Positions 35,032 through 42,106 of a DNA stretch of 64,000 bases are shown here, one piece after another. This stretch comes from CAVZTX01 sp963778375. Lineage in GTDB: Bacteria > Chloroflexota > Ktedonobacteria > Ktedonobacterales > Ktedonobacteraceae. Under the pieces are notes generated by a model. The model was not told the DNA's origin and searched no databases. It saw only the letters and a program-made list of their open reading frames with translations. Within the stretch, counting starts at the first letter, position 1; each line of letters begins with the position of its first letter. Position numbers and translations under genes: made by a program. The DNA is taken from contig CAVZTX010000027.1 of assembly GCA_963778375.1 (NCBI GenBank), positions 124,001 through 188,000 on the forward strand, written 5' to 3'.

Positions 35032-36207
35032 ATGGAGAACATTTGGTTTATTGCAGCCTCCTGGAGGGCAGTTGCACTAACCGCTAGTTTCATCTCAATC
35101 CGCCTTGGTATCTCGGCCGCGCTGATCGAAATCTTCCTCGGTGTGATCGGGGGAAACTTCCTGAGCTTCCACACCGCCCCTTGGATCGATTTTCTGGCAA
35201 GTTTTAGGTCGATCCTGCTCACCTTCCTCGCGGGAGCCGAAATCGAGCCAGAATCATTTCGCAAGCACCTCAAGCCAAGCCTTGCCATCGGAAGCATTTC
35301 CTTCCTCATTCCGTTTCTGGGTGCCTTCGCCTTTGCGTTGTTCATCGCTCACTGGAACCTGCGTGCTGCCGAGATTGCAGGCATCGCCCTTTCAACGACG
35401 TCAGTAGCGGTCGTCTACTCGGTCATGGTAGAAACAGGACTCAACAGAACCCAACTCGGCAAACTGATCCTTGCCGCCTGCTTCGTCACTGATCTTGGCA
35501 CGGTGGTAGCGCTTGGAGTCCTCTTTGCCAGCTTCAATATCTGGCTGCTGGCATTCGTTGCTATCCTCCTCGCTGTTCTCTGGAAGTTGCAGCCCATCAC
35601 CCGTTGGTTGATCGACAGGTTCGGAGGCAGAGTCAGCGAACTGGAAGTCAAGCTTCTCTTCCTGCTGCTCTTTTTTCTCGGTGGGCTGGCAACCCTTGCT
35701 CAAAGCGAGGCCGTACTCCCAGCTTACCTTATAGGCCTGGTCATTGCAGGCGTCTTCACTCATGACAAGATCGTCGTGCACCGTATACGCACGATTGCTT
35801 TCGCATTGTTGACACCCTTTTTCTTCATCAAAGCGGGTACATTGATTTTACTACCGGCTCTCCTTACCGGTTGGTTCCTGATTATCGTACTGTTAGGGGT
35901 CAAGGTCCTCACCAAATTCATTGGCGTCTGGCCTTTAACGCGTGCCTTTAAAATGACTCCACGTGAAGGAAACTATACAACACTGCTCATGTCAACCGGC
36001 CTTACATTCGGCAGTATCTCAGCATTGTATGGACTCACACATGATATAATCAACCAGGTACAATATACAATTCTGGTATCAGTCGTGATCGGCTCGGCGG
36101 TCGTGCCCACCTTTATCGCTCAGACCTGGTTTCTGCCCAAGCGGACAACATCTACTTCAAGGATCAGTCCCAGAGCAGGAAAGCTCAGATGTGTTGAAGG
36201 ATGCTGA
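35032..36207 (+). CDS. CPA2-family cation/proton antiporter under fluoride riboswitch control
   Basis: 391 residues, about 11-12 transmembrane helices, family Na+/H+ exchanger (CPA2, Kef/NapA type). Notable stretches: LLTFLAGAEIEPESFRKHLKP, ALSTTSVAVVYSVMVETGLN and ACFVTDLGTVVALG, where the Asp is the ion-binding position; the canonical second Asp is replaced by Thr (VTDLG). Candidate transport is Na+ or H+ exchange that counters fluoride stress. The last 10 residues look unnatural: another frame stays open from about 36160 to 36343 with an acidic tail, suggesting a late frameshift. AGGAG precedes ATG 35032. USP follows. Confidence 0.85.
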   Translation: MENIWFIAASWRAVALTASFISIRLGISAALIEIFLGVIGGNFLSFHTAPWIDFLASFRSILLTFLAGAEIEPESFRKHLKPSLAIGSISFLIPFLGAFAFALFIAHWNLRAAEIAGIALSTTSVAVVYSVMVETGLNRTQLGKLILAACFVTDLGTVVALGVLFASFNIWLLAFVAILLAVLWKLQPITRWLIDRFGGRVSELEVKLLFLLLFFLGGLATLAQSEAVLPAYLIGLVIAGVFTHDKIVVHRIRTIAFALLTPFFFIKAGTLILLPALLTGWFLIIVLLGVKVLTKFIGVWPLTRAFKMTPREGNYTTLLMSTGLTFGSISALYGLTHDIINQVQYTILVSVVIGSAVVPTFIAQTWFLPKRTTSTSRISPRAGKLRCVEGC

Positions 36208-36317
36208 GGAAGCCACATCGGAACTAGCGATAGGGAAAGGGAGCAGCAACGGCCAACGAGCAATTTCTGAAGTAGTCAGCATCAACAACCCTTCAGTTGA
36301 CTGTAGGGGAGCTTACA

Positions 36318-36741
36318 ATGTTTCGGAAAATCTTGTTGGCCTATGACGGCTCGGCAGGAGCCAAACGTGCATTGGACGTCGCGCTCGAACTTGCCAGCCT
36401 CTCTCATGCTGAACTATGGGCACTTGCGGTTGAAGAGCGATTGCCGCACTACACCGCCACTGTAGGCGAGGCGCAAGAAGCAAAAGAGTTCGCCAACCAC
36501 TACTTTCAAGAGGTCTCTCTCTGTTGCGTACCTGTATGCGCTCAAGGTTGGAGTAGAACTCAAAACAGAGATACGAGCCGGGCATGCGGCTCGCACCATT
36601 ATTGACTTCACCATCGAAGGCAGTTTCGACCTTGTTGTGATGGGAAGTAGTGGGCACTCAAAAGTATGGGCTATGTTTTTGGGGACGACGGCTGAGAAAG
36701 TGAGCCGACACGTGCCATGTACCGTCCTGCTTGTCCGATAG
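36318..36741 (+). pseudogene. Universal stress protein (UspA family), single frameshift
   Basis: The first frame encodes MFRKILLAYDGSAGAKRALDVALELA and FANHYFQEVS; then, at about 36515-36526, reading must change to continue AYLYALKVGVELKTEI, FDLVVMGSSGHSKVWAMFLGTTAEKV and VPCTVLLVR to a stop at 36741. The ATP-binding motif G-x-x-G-x9-G-S/T is intact (MGSSGHSK...GTTA). Corrected length is about 140 residues, typical for UspA. The start is ATG 36318 with AGGGGAG nearby. It follows the antiporter by 110 bp on the same strand and is likely in the fluoride-controlled operon. Usp genes are a known fluoride riboswitch target class. Possible sequencing error. Confidence 0.85.
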
Positions 36742-36775
36742 AATAGCCGTTTCCAAAGGGCTCATTCTCCAATGA

Positions 36776-37723
36776 CTATCTAGTTGTGGAAATGTATGCT
36801 AAGACGAGTGCCAATGCACGCTCTGCCTGCTCAGGCTGGATAGGCACATGCACCGTATCGATCACTTCGAGGTATCCCAGCGTAAGTTCCAGTTCCCGTC
36901 CATGCTCTCTAGAGATAATAGTTGCCGTTTGCAGATGCATTCCTGGCATGATCCAGGCGTCGCTTCCATAGCTCGTCACTCCGCGCACAATCCGTTTCAC
37001 TTCCTTGACCAGCAGAATTTGCCTTTCAGTCCGAACCAGAACCGCTGCTGGCTGTTCATGAGCACCTAAACCGAACCGTTGCCACCATTTGCTCTCGTCG
37101 ATTGTGGGTATAGCCACGTACTCCTGTACATGCTCGCCTGCGATCAGGTAGCGTGTGACAGCATTTTCCAGCCGTATCCCCAGCCTGGATAGCATGGCAT
37201 GCCAACCCACCCATGCAGCTGTACGTTCCCTCGCATAGGTCTCATCGGGCCGCACGGAAGAGGGGAGCGGCAGGTGCTCTAACAGCGCACGCATGCATGC
37301 AACGGCTCCAAGGAACGCGTTCTCGCTGACACCACTATATTCGATGGTAACCCTCTCAGGCCCGTTCGAGGTGGCCATGATGAGCGTGAGGGCGCAGTCA
37401 AGCAGATGTGAACGCAGCTCAAAGAACATGATGCGGTCAAGTTGGCAAGAGGCAACGAGATACTCGCGATCGCTGGTAGATGTTACGCGATCGGTTGGAT
37501 CATCTAAAATCACAACCCGCTTCTGAGTGAGAAGAAACCCGCGTGTTGGCAGCTCAATGTGTTTTTCTACCGTGAATCCGAGCCACCTCTTAGGAACATG
37601 ATAGACGTTATGCTGGATGTAGATAGCAGTCAAGATGGTTTCATCAGGATTGAGATGGCGCTGTGCCACCTCACGTAATGGCTCAGTGAGGTAGCGGAGC
37701 GGGTCTTCGTTTGCTACACTCAT
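36776..37723 (-). CDS. Hypothetical protein with PH-like fold character
   Basis: 315 residues, not assigned. Two regions resemble bacterial PH (bPH/GRAM-like) domains: HIELPTRGFLLTQKRVVILDD (about 55-80) with FELRSHLLDCALTLIMATSNG, and a second copy AAVLVRTERQILLVKEVKRI (about 220-245) with TIISREHGRELELTLGYLEV. The pattern 'response/inducer coordinate then RQILLV' is like proteins that read out membrane or protein contacts. No membrane helix or signal is present. ATG 37723; GAGGAG precedes it. It stands between the Usp and the GT87-like gene, which is on the opposite strand. Function unknown. Confidence 0.65.
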   Translation of the reverse strand: MSVANEDPLRYLTEPLREVAQRHLNPDETILTAIYIQHNVYHVPKRWLGFTVEKHIELPTRGFLLTQKRVVILDDPTDRVTSTSDREYLVASCQLDRIMFFELRSHLLDCALTLIMATSNGPERVTIEYSGVSENAFLGAVACMRALLEHLPLPSSVRPDETYARERTAAWVGWHAMLSRLGIRLENAVTRYLIAGEHVQEYVAIPTIDESKWWQRFGLGAHEQPAAVLVRTERQILLVKEVKRIVRGVTSYGSDAWIMPGMHLQTATIISREHGRELELTLGYLEVIDTVHVPIQPEQAERALALVLAYISTTR

Positions 37724-37870
37724 CGTCTCACTCCTCTTTCGATATGCTTCTCTGTATCCATCCTATATCAGAATATTGTATCTTTAAAAGGCACCGATGA
37801 AAAAGGATAACTATAGTGCCCAAACAAATAACTCATAGCCCATCCCCATCAAAAGAGACACAAATTCTCA

Positions 37871-39361
37871 ATGAAGCATCCACATAGGCAAATTGTGATC
37901 GTATGTGGCTTTGTACTCGGTTTTTTGGTGCTCTATAGCGTACTGTTAGCAGTTGCGTTACCCCTGAATGCCCCCATTGGGCAACTTGTAACCTTTATGG
38001 CAGTCTGGGGGGCATGTTTTTGCTTGTATATTGTAGCCTCTATCTGGGTAATGATGACCAGCCCATTAAAAGGACACTGGCTCTGGATTGAACTGGGATT
38101 GATCTTAGGCGGAGCTATCGTCTTCCGCTTCATGCTGATCAACCTGCCAGTGGGCTTGTCACCGGATGCCTGGCGTTACCTATGGGATGCGCGGGTTACA
38201 CTGCACGGCTATAGCCCATATACGTACGCCCCCTCTGATCAGATCCTGGTTGCGCTGCGCAACATTGTGTTTGCTAATGCCATTTATCGCCAGTCCCCTA
38301 CGGTATATCCGCCAGGAGCACAGGTGTTCTTCATACTGGGATACTTGTTCAATCCAACAAACCCGGTGGCCCTCAAAGGTCTCTTTGTGACGCTTGACTC
38401 GGTGACGTGCGGAGCTTTGGCCGTAATCCTGGCACGTAAAGGACTTGATCCACGCCGTGTGGTTATCTATGCATGGTGCCCATTACCCATCGTTGAGTTT
38501 GCCATCGCCGGACATAGCGACGTACTTGCTATCAGCTTTATGGTACTGGCAGTACTCTGTACTCTGAGTTCCAGACAGGGCATACGACTACTCGCAGGCG
38601 TATGCATTGGGCTAGCTACACTTTCCAGACTCTATCCCATCCTCCTGCTTTTAGCATTAGTACATCGACGTGATTGGCGTATAGTCGGTGCCTGCGCTAC
38701 TACTATTGTACTGGGCTACTTGCCCTTCATTCTGCTGAGTCAGGGAAATATTCGTTCAGTCCTCCTCTCTTTCACCGGTCAACAAGACTTGCATCCCGGT
38801 GTGCTAGACATGGTACCTTACTATCTTGCAAATGGATTGGGCATCAAGATCCAGTTGAGATCGGTACTTTCAGTGACACATCTATTAGAGATGGCAGTAG
38901 CGGGTATCACCGTGTTGTTGGTATGCATACAACGCCTGAGGAGGCGCATCAGTATAGAAGGGGCTGCATTGCTCCTCATTGCAGTTGTGCTGATGGTATA
39001 CGCACATGTTTTCCCCTGGTATGCAACTGCACTTCTACCCTGGATAGCGATACTCGTAACACCCGTCTGGACACGCAATGAAGGAATCAGCGCTACCGGT
39101 CTGTCTGTTACAATGGTCTGGTATTTCACTTGCATAGTCGTCTTAAGCTACTTTCCAGGCTTGAGGCAATACTTTACAGTATCGAACTGGATGATCTACT
39201 ATGGAGTAAGTTTTGGCATAATGGTGGGAGGCTTGGCACTGGCTGCTATAATCAGCTTCAACCAGTACCGATCAGAGTGGAAACTTACCATAACAAAAAC
39301 GCTTCTAGCAGTCCGTCATCTCCACGTTCGGTTGCTAGAAGCTATCAGCACAAGACGTTAG
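37871..39361 (+). CDS. Polytopic membrane glycosyltransferase (GT87/DUF2029-like)
   Basis: 496 residues with 11-12 transmembrane helices. After TM2-3, the extracytoplasmic stretch LSPDAWRYLWDARVTLHGYSPYTYAP carries the DxxRY and Y-x-P features of GT-C lipid-linked-sugar transferases (GT87 mannosyltransferase-like), followed by QSPTVYPPGAQVFFILGYLF. Later helices (WCPLPIVEFAIAGHSDVLAI) contain the conserved EFAIAGHSD motif. GT-C enzymes transfer a mannose or arabinose from polyprenyl phosphate to cell-envelope glycans. ATG 37871 has no strong ribosome site; AGACACAAATTCTCA precedes it. Transcribed away from the PH-like gene. Confidence 0.8.
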   Translation: MKHPHRQIVIVCGFVLGFLVLYSVLLAVALPLNAPIGQLVTFMAVWGACFCLYIVASIWVMMTSPLKGHWLWIELGLILGGAIVFRFMLINLPVGLSPDAWRYLWDARVTLHGYSPYTYAPSDQILVALRNIVFANAIYRQSPTVYPPGAQVFFILGYLFNPTNPVALKGLFVTLDSVTCGALAVILARKGLDPRRVVIYAWCPLPIVEFAIAGHSDVLAISFMVLAVLCTLSSRQGIRLLAGVCIGLATLSRLYPILLLLALVHRRDWRIVGACATTIVLGYLPFILLSQGNIRSVLLSFTGQQDLHPGVLDMVPYYLANGLGIKIQLRSVLSVTHLLEMAVAGITVLLVCIQRLRRRISIEGAALLLIAVVLMVYAHVFPWYATALLPWIAILVTPVWTRNEGISATGLSVTMVWYFTCIVVLSYFPGLRQYFTVSNWMIYYGVSFGIMVGGLALAAIISFNQYRSEWKLTITKTLLAVRHLHVRLLEAISTRR

Positions 39362-39408
39362 GCGAACTTCATCGCCAGCAATTTCTACTCTAGAACTAGA
39401 GGGATCAC

Positions 39409-39810
39409 TCAGTGACGTGGCTCCTCCCCGCCAACACCACCGATACCATGGTCAACGCCAGTATTCTGCAACGTCAGGCGTGCCGGTCGATTTTGCTCAC
39501 TAGAAGGCAGTGCCACCACGAGCACGCCATTACCATAGGTAACAGTAGCCTGTTCGCCATCCACCGCAATCCCGGCTGGTAGACCCACCTCACGGTAGTA
39601 GCCGCCAACACTCCACTCGTCAAGCAATAGCTCTTTGACATCCTTGAGGAGACCACGCACCTCTCCTTGCAAAATTAAGCGACCAGAGTCGGTAACTTCG
39701 ACCATGATATCCTCAGGTTGAAGCCCTGGCATTGGTGCAGCAACCATCAGGCGATCCGCCGTTCGATAAACTTTGACAGGGATTTGCTGTATTTTAGGCT
39801 GCTCTTGCAT
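39409..39810 (-). CDS. Hsp20/alpha-crystallin small heat shock protein
   Basis: 133 residues, ATP-independent holdase chaperone. The alpha-crystallin domain spans about residues 12-105: QQIPVKVYRTADRLMVAAPMPG, then DIMVEVTDSGRLILQGEV, GGYYREVGLPAGIAVDGEQATVTYGNGVLVVALPSS, where GVL is the conserved A-x-x-x-n-GVL element. A short Gly-rich tail follows. The start is ATG 39810 because AGGTG lies six bases upstream; the frame's GTG at 39819 is an alternative. Together with the Cys/Gly-rich neighbour (53 bp upstream) it may form a stress pair. Confidence 0.9.
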   Translation of the reverse strand: MQEQPKIQQIPVKVYRTADRLMVAAPMPGLQPEDIMVEVTDSGRLILQGEVRGLLKDVKELLLDEWSVGGYYREVGLPAGIAVDGEQATVTYGNGVLVVALPSSEQNRPARLTLQNTGVDHGIGGVGGEEPRH

Positions 39811-39862
39811 ATACTTCACCTCTCATTGCTCACGCATAACTCATGTGGCACACTAATAGAGC

Positions 39863-40252
39863 CTACTGTTCCTGCGGATTCTGTACTCCTGTCTGCCCGG
39901 TATAACCCGCCTGTTGGCTCTCTTGCCAGTCAGTACCCGACTCCTGCCCTGGTGCATCTGCATACTGACCAGGCTGGCGTTGAGGTTGCGTAGTGTTCTG
40001 CTGCTGCCAGGTAGAAGTGTCTGTCTGCTGGCCCACAGATTGATCGGCATTACCCTGCTGCGAGGAGGCACCAGCTAATCCCCGCTCTCCAGAAGCGCCA
40101 GCCATCTGGTTCCAGCCAGTCGAAATATTTTGGGAAACCTGTCCGACACTCGTGCCTGCCGCCTGAGCTGCCTGATCAAGATCGTTCAACGTGATGTTGC
40201 GGCTATCACCATGATCGTCATTGGGACTGCCACAACCACAACTCATGCACAT
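39863..40252 (-). CDS. Small CxxCxC protein with disordered Gln/Gly-rich tail
   Basis: 129 residues. The N-terminus MCMSCGCGSPNDDHGDSRN has three Cys and His/Asp residues consistent with metal binding (CxxCxC...DDHGD), followed by a helix ITLNDLDQAAQAAGTSVGQV. The remaining about 85 residues are low-complexity, rich in Gln, Gly, Ser and Thr. The N-terminal part resembles short conserved proteins of cyanobacteria and Deinococcus of unknown function, from memory. AAGGAGG sits 8 bases before ATG 40252. Same strand as Hsp20. It may be a stress-related or surface-associated protein; no function can be claimed. Confidence 0.65.
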   Translation of the reverse strand: MCMSCGCGSPNDDHGDSRNITLNDLDQAAQAAGTSVGQVSQNISTGWNQMAGASGERGLAGASSQQGNADQSVGQQTDTSTWQQQNTTQPQRQPGQYADAPGQESGTDWQESQQAGYTGQTGVQNPQEQ

Positions 40253-40447
40253 AATACATCCTCCTTTGTATCGCTTACTAGAACACCTGAATTCGATAAA
40301 TAAGGATGCCCATCACTCTGTCAGTTGGTTTGTTGCACCACGCTACTAGAATGAGGCCATAACACAATCATAGAGCAATAGGGCAAAGTCAGCAGTCCAG
40401 GAAGGCCCGCATGACAGAACCTGACAGAATAGGGACAAACCCTTTCT

Positions 40448-40485
40448 ACTATGACACGCCTTAACATGCCCCTTCGTGTCATGGT
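40448..40485. repeat. Hairpin-forming inverted repeat in the 350-bp gap before rpiB
   Basis: ACTATGACACG (40448-40458) and CGTGTCATGGT (40475-40485) pair over 11 bp with a 16-nt loop. No T-run follows. The rest of 40253-40602 shows only a possible -10 (TATAGT at 40545-40550) for the rpiB-like gene. Confidence 0.5.
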
Positions 40486-40602
40486 AAAGATACAGCTTGC
40501 CCTGCCTTGCGAAACCCCATCTAAAGTGGCATCATGAAAGAGGTATAGTATGCTTGAAGCATCTACAGAGGAAGATTTTATGCTTTGATCCAGGAGGACC
40601 CA

Positions 40603-41073
40603 ATGAAAATTGCCGTTGGTAGCGACGAACGCACTCATCTCACTGATATGCTCATCGAGGAACTCCGAAAACGAGGCCACGAACTCACACTTTTCGGGCC
40701 TCTAATAGAGAACGATACAGACGTAGATTGGCCGCTAGTCTCCAGCAAAGTCGGTGAAGCTGTAGCAGCCGGTCAAGTAGACGAAGGCATCGTCTGTTGT
40801 TGGACAGGTACCGGTGCCTCCATCGCCGCCAACAAAGTTCCCGGCATTCGTGCCGCGCTCTGCCACGATGCCGAAACTGCCCGCGGAGCACGCATCTGGA
40901 ACCATGCTAACGTGCTAGCATTCAGCTTACGTGCCACACCAGAGGCAATTGCCAAAGAGATTCTCGACGCCTGGTTTGCCACACCCTATTCGGACGACGA
41001 ATGGAACCGTCAGCAAATGGAACGGATTAAGGAGCTAGAAGATCGCCATTTTCACGCCAACCAGCGCTTTTAG
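40603..41073 (+). CDS. RpiB/LacA/LacB-type sugar-phosphate isomerase
   Basis: 156 residues. Isomerises ribulose-5-phosphate to ribose-5-phosphate or a related ketose phosphate. Family features: KIAVGSDERTHLTDMLIEEL at the start, VGEAVAAGQVDEGIVCCWTG then TGASIAANKVPGIRAALCHD (in RpiB the GxG/S-IAANK loop and the catalytic Cys region) and ARIWNHANVLAFSLR (RxxNxAN). The N-terminal DxA of classic RpiB is replaced by DER, so it belongs to a divergent subgroup. AGGAGG is 5 bases before ATG 40603. Its 3' end overlaps the convergent 41070-41282 gene by 4 bp. Confidence 0.85.
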   Translation: MKIAVGSDERTHLTDMLIEELRKRGHELTLFGPLIENDTDVDWPLVSSKVGEAVAAGQVDEGIVCCWTGTGASIAANKVPGIRAALCHDAETARGARIWNHANVLAFSLRATPEAIAKEILDAWFATPYSDDEWNRQQMERIKELEDRHFHANQRF

Positions 41074-41282
41074 ATCACATCATCAACAACTGTCACACGT
41101 GGATTATCCGCCACGAGCAACGCCCACCAATCTGGATCGTCGACTTCCTCTTTTGTAGTATGTGTATCTCGCAGAGCTTCGGCATAAGCATTAGCTTCAA
41201 CCCGAACCTTCTGCCCATCCGTAGTTACACCATAATACGCGTTTTCATCTTTATTCAATGTCATGAATTGCTTGTTTGCCAT
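41070..41282 (-). CDS. Small hypothetical protein
   Basis: 70 residues, beginning MANKQFMTLNKDENAYYGVT and ending in an acidic stretch with DDPDWWALLVADNPRVTVVDD. No family recognised; the composition (acidic, one Trp pair) suggests a small soluble protein. The start is ATG 41282, supported by AGGAAGG 6 bases upstream; the open frame to 41393 has a hydrophobic, Cys-containing leader with no ribosome site. It is convergent with and overlaps the rpiB-like gene by 4 bp. Confidence 0.6.
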   Translation of the reverse strand: MANKQFMTLNKDENAYYGVTTDGQKVRVEANAYAEALRDTHTTKEEVDDPDWWALLVADNPRVTVVDDVI

Positions 41283-41378
41283 ATATAACCTTCCTAAAAA
41301 GAACTTCCTACGTAGAAGTAACAAAGCCACTATAGTATGGAAGTATGATAGCAAGACAGTCAAGCACAGCAGTTGCTC

Positions 41379-41407
41379 TTGACAATTGCTCAATTTCGTT
41401 GTATTCT
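41379..41407 (+). promoter_or_regulatory. Promoter of the MarR-family regulator gene
   Basis: TTGACA (41379-41384) and TATTCT (41402-41407) with a 17-bp spacer, 75 bp before the regulator start. The -10 box runs directly into the 16-bp tandem repeats. Confidence 0.7.
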
Positions 41408-41451
41408 ATTGTCAGTACACATTATTGTCACTAACAGTTATTGTTAATAAC
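41407..41451. repeat. Three 8-bp repeats at exact 16-bp spacing, with overlapping palindrome
   Basis: TATTGTCA at 41407-41414 and 41423-41430 and TATTGTTA at 41439-41446 repeat every 16 bp across the predicted transcription start of the regulator. GTTATTGTTAATAAC (41437-41451) is a near-palindrome at the last copy. A likely binding array, possibly for the regulator itself. Confidence 0.65.
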
Positions 41452-41481
41452 AACCATTTCCTCGAAAAGAAGTGAGGATAA

Positions 41482-42015
41482 ATGTCAGACATGATATATC
41501 ATGAACAGAAGCAATCATTGCTCAATGAGCAGATTGAACGCTTTTTTACAATCTTCTCGGACCTGCGCAAAGTTATGGGAGCCGGCTTCAAGCATGCACA
41601 CCAGCAAGGATTTAGCACGACGCAATTTATGGTGATGGGCTTGCTTGAGAGATGTCAGTCTACTGACGCAGAACCCTGTACTATTAGCGGTATTGCCAGC
41701 CGCCTGGGCATTGACCCCACAACAGTGGTACGCACTGTCGACAGCCTTGAAAAGCGCAGAATGGTAGAACGTCGCCGGGATCGACAGGATCGTCGCCAGG
41801 TCTTCGTTGAATTTACCGACTCAGGACGCGCCGCACTCCTGGAAACCCATCAACAATTTATCGCGCGGGTTCGCTCAATTTTTCTCGCCATGAGTGCCGA
41901 GGGACGCACCTCATTGATGAGCGGATTAGAAGAATTTGTACAGGTAGGGCTTGAGATACAAGAGGCCCCAGCAGAGCAAGAACGGGAACTGGAAAAAGAC
42001 CTGTCCTACTCATAA
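41482..42015 (+). CDS. MarR-family transcriptional regulator
   Basis: 177 residues with a winged-helix domain at about 45-140. CTISGIASRLGIDPTTVVRTVDSLEKRRMVERRRDRQDRRQVFVEFTDSG (in pieces) covers the recognition helix and the DxRxRxV/F wing typical of MarR. It precedes two ABC exporter halves by 92 bp; two CGATATATCG palindromes at the exporter promoter are its likely targets, so it should repress the exporter pair until a ligand (drug or metabolite) binds. GAGGATAA lies before ATG 41482. It has its own promoter with a tandem repeat array. Confidence 0.9.
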   Translation: MSDMIYHEQKQSLLNEQIERFFTIFSDLRKVMGAGFKHAHQQGFSTTQFMVMGLLERCQSTDAEPCTISGIASRLGIDPTTVVRTVDSLEKRRMVERRRDRQDRRQVFVEFTDSGRAALLETHQQFIARVRSIFLAMSAEGRTSLMSGLEEFVQVGLEIQEAPAEQERELEKDLSYS

Positions 42016-42032
42016 TTTATGGTATGAATCCC

Positions 42033-42083
42033 TTGACAAATTACGATATATCGTTATACTGAAAATAAGAATGCGATATATCG
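42033..42083 (+). promoter_or_regulatory. Exporter promoter with two MarR-type operators
   Basis: TTGACA (42033-42038) and TATACT (42055-42060), 16-bp spacer. The palindrome CGATATATCG occurs in the spacer (42044-42053) and again after the start point (42074-42083), 30 bp centre to centre, about three helical turns. Occupancy would block both polymerase binding and escape. Confidence 0.75.
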
Positions 42084-42106
42084 GTAATTGGAATGGAGAA
42101 TAAGGT

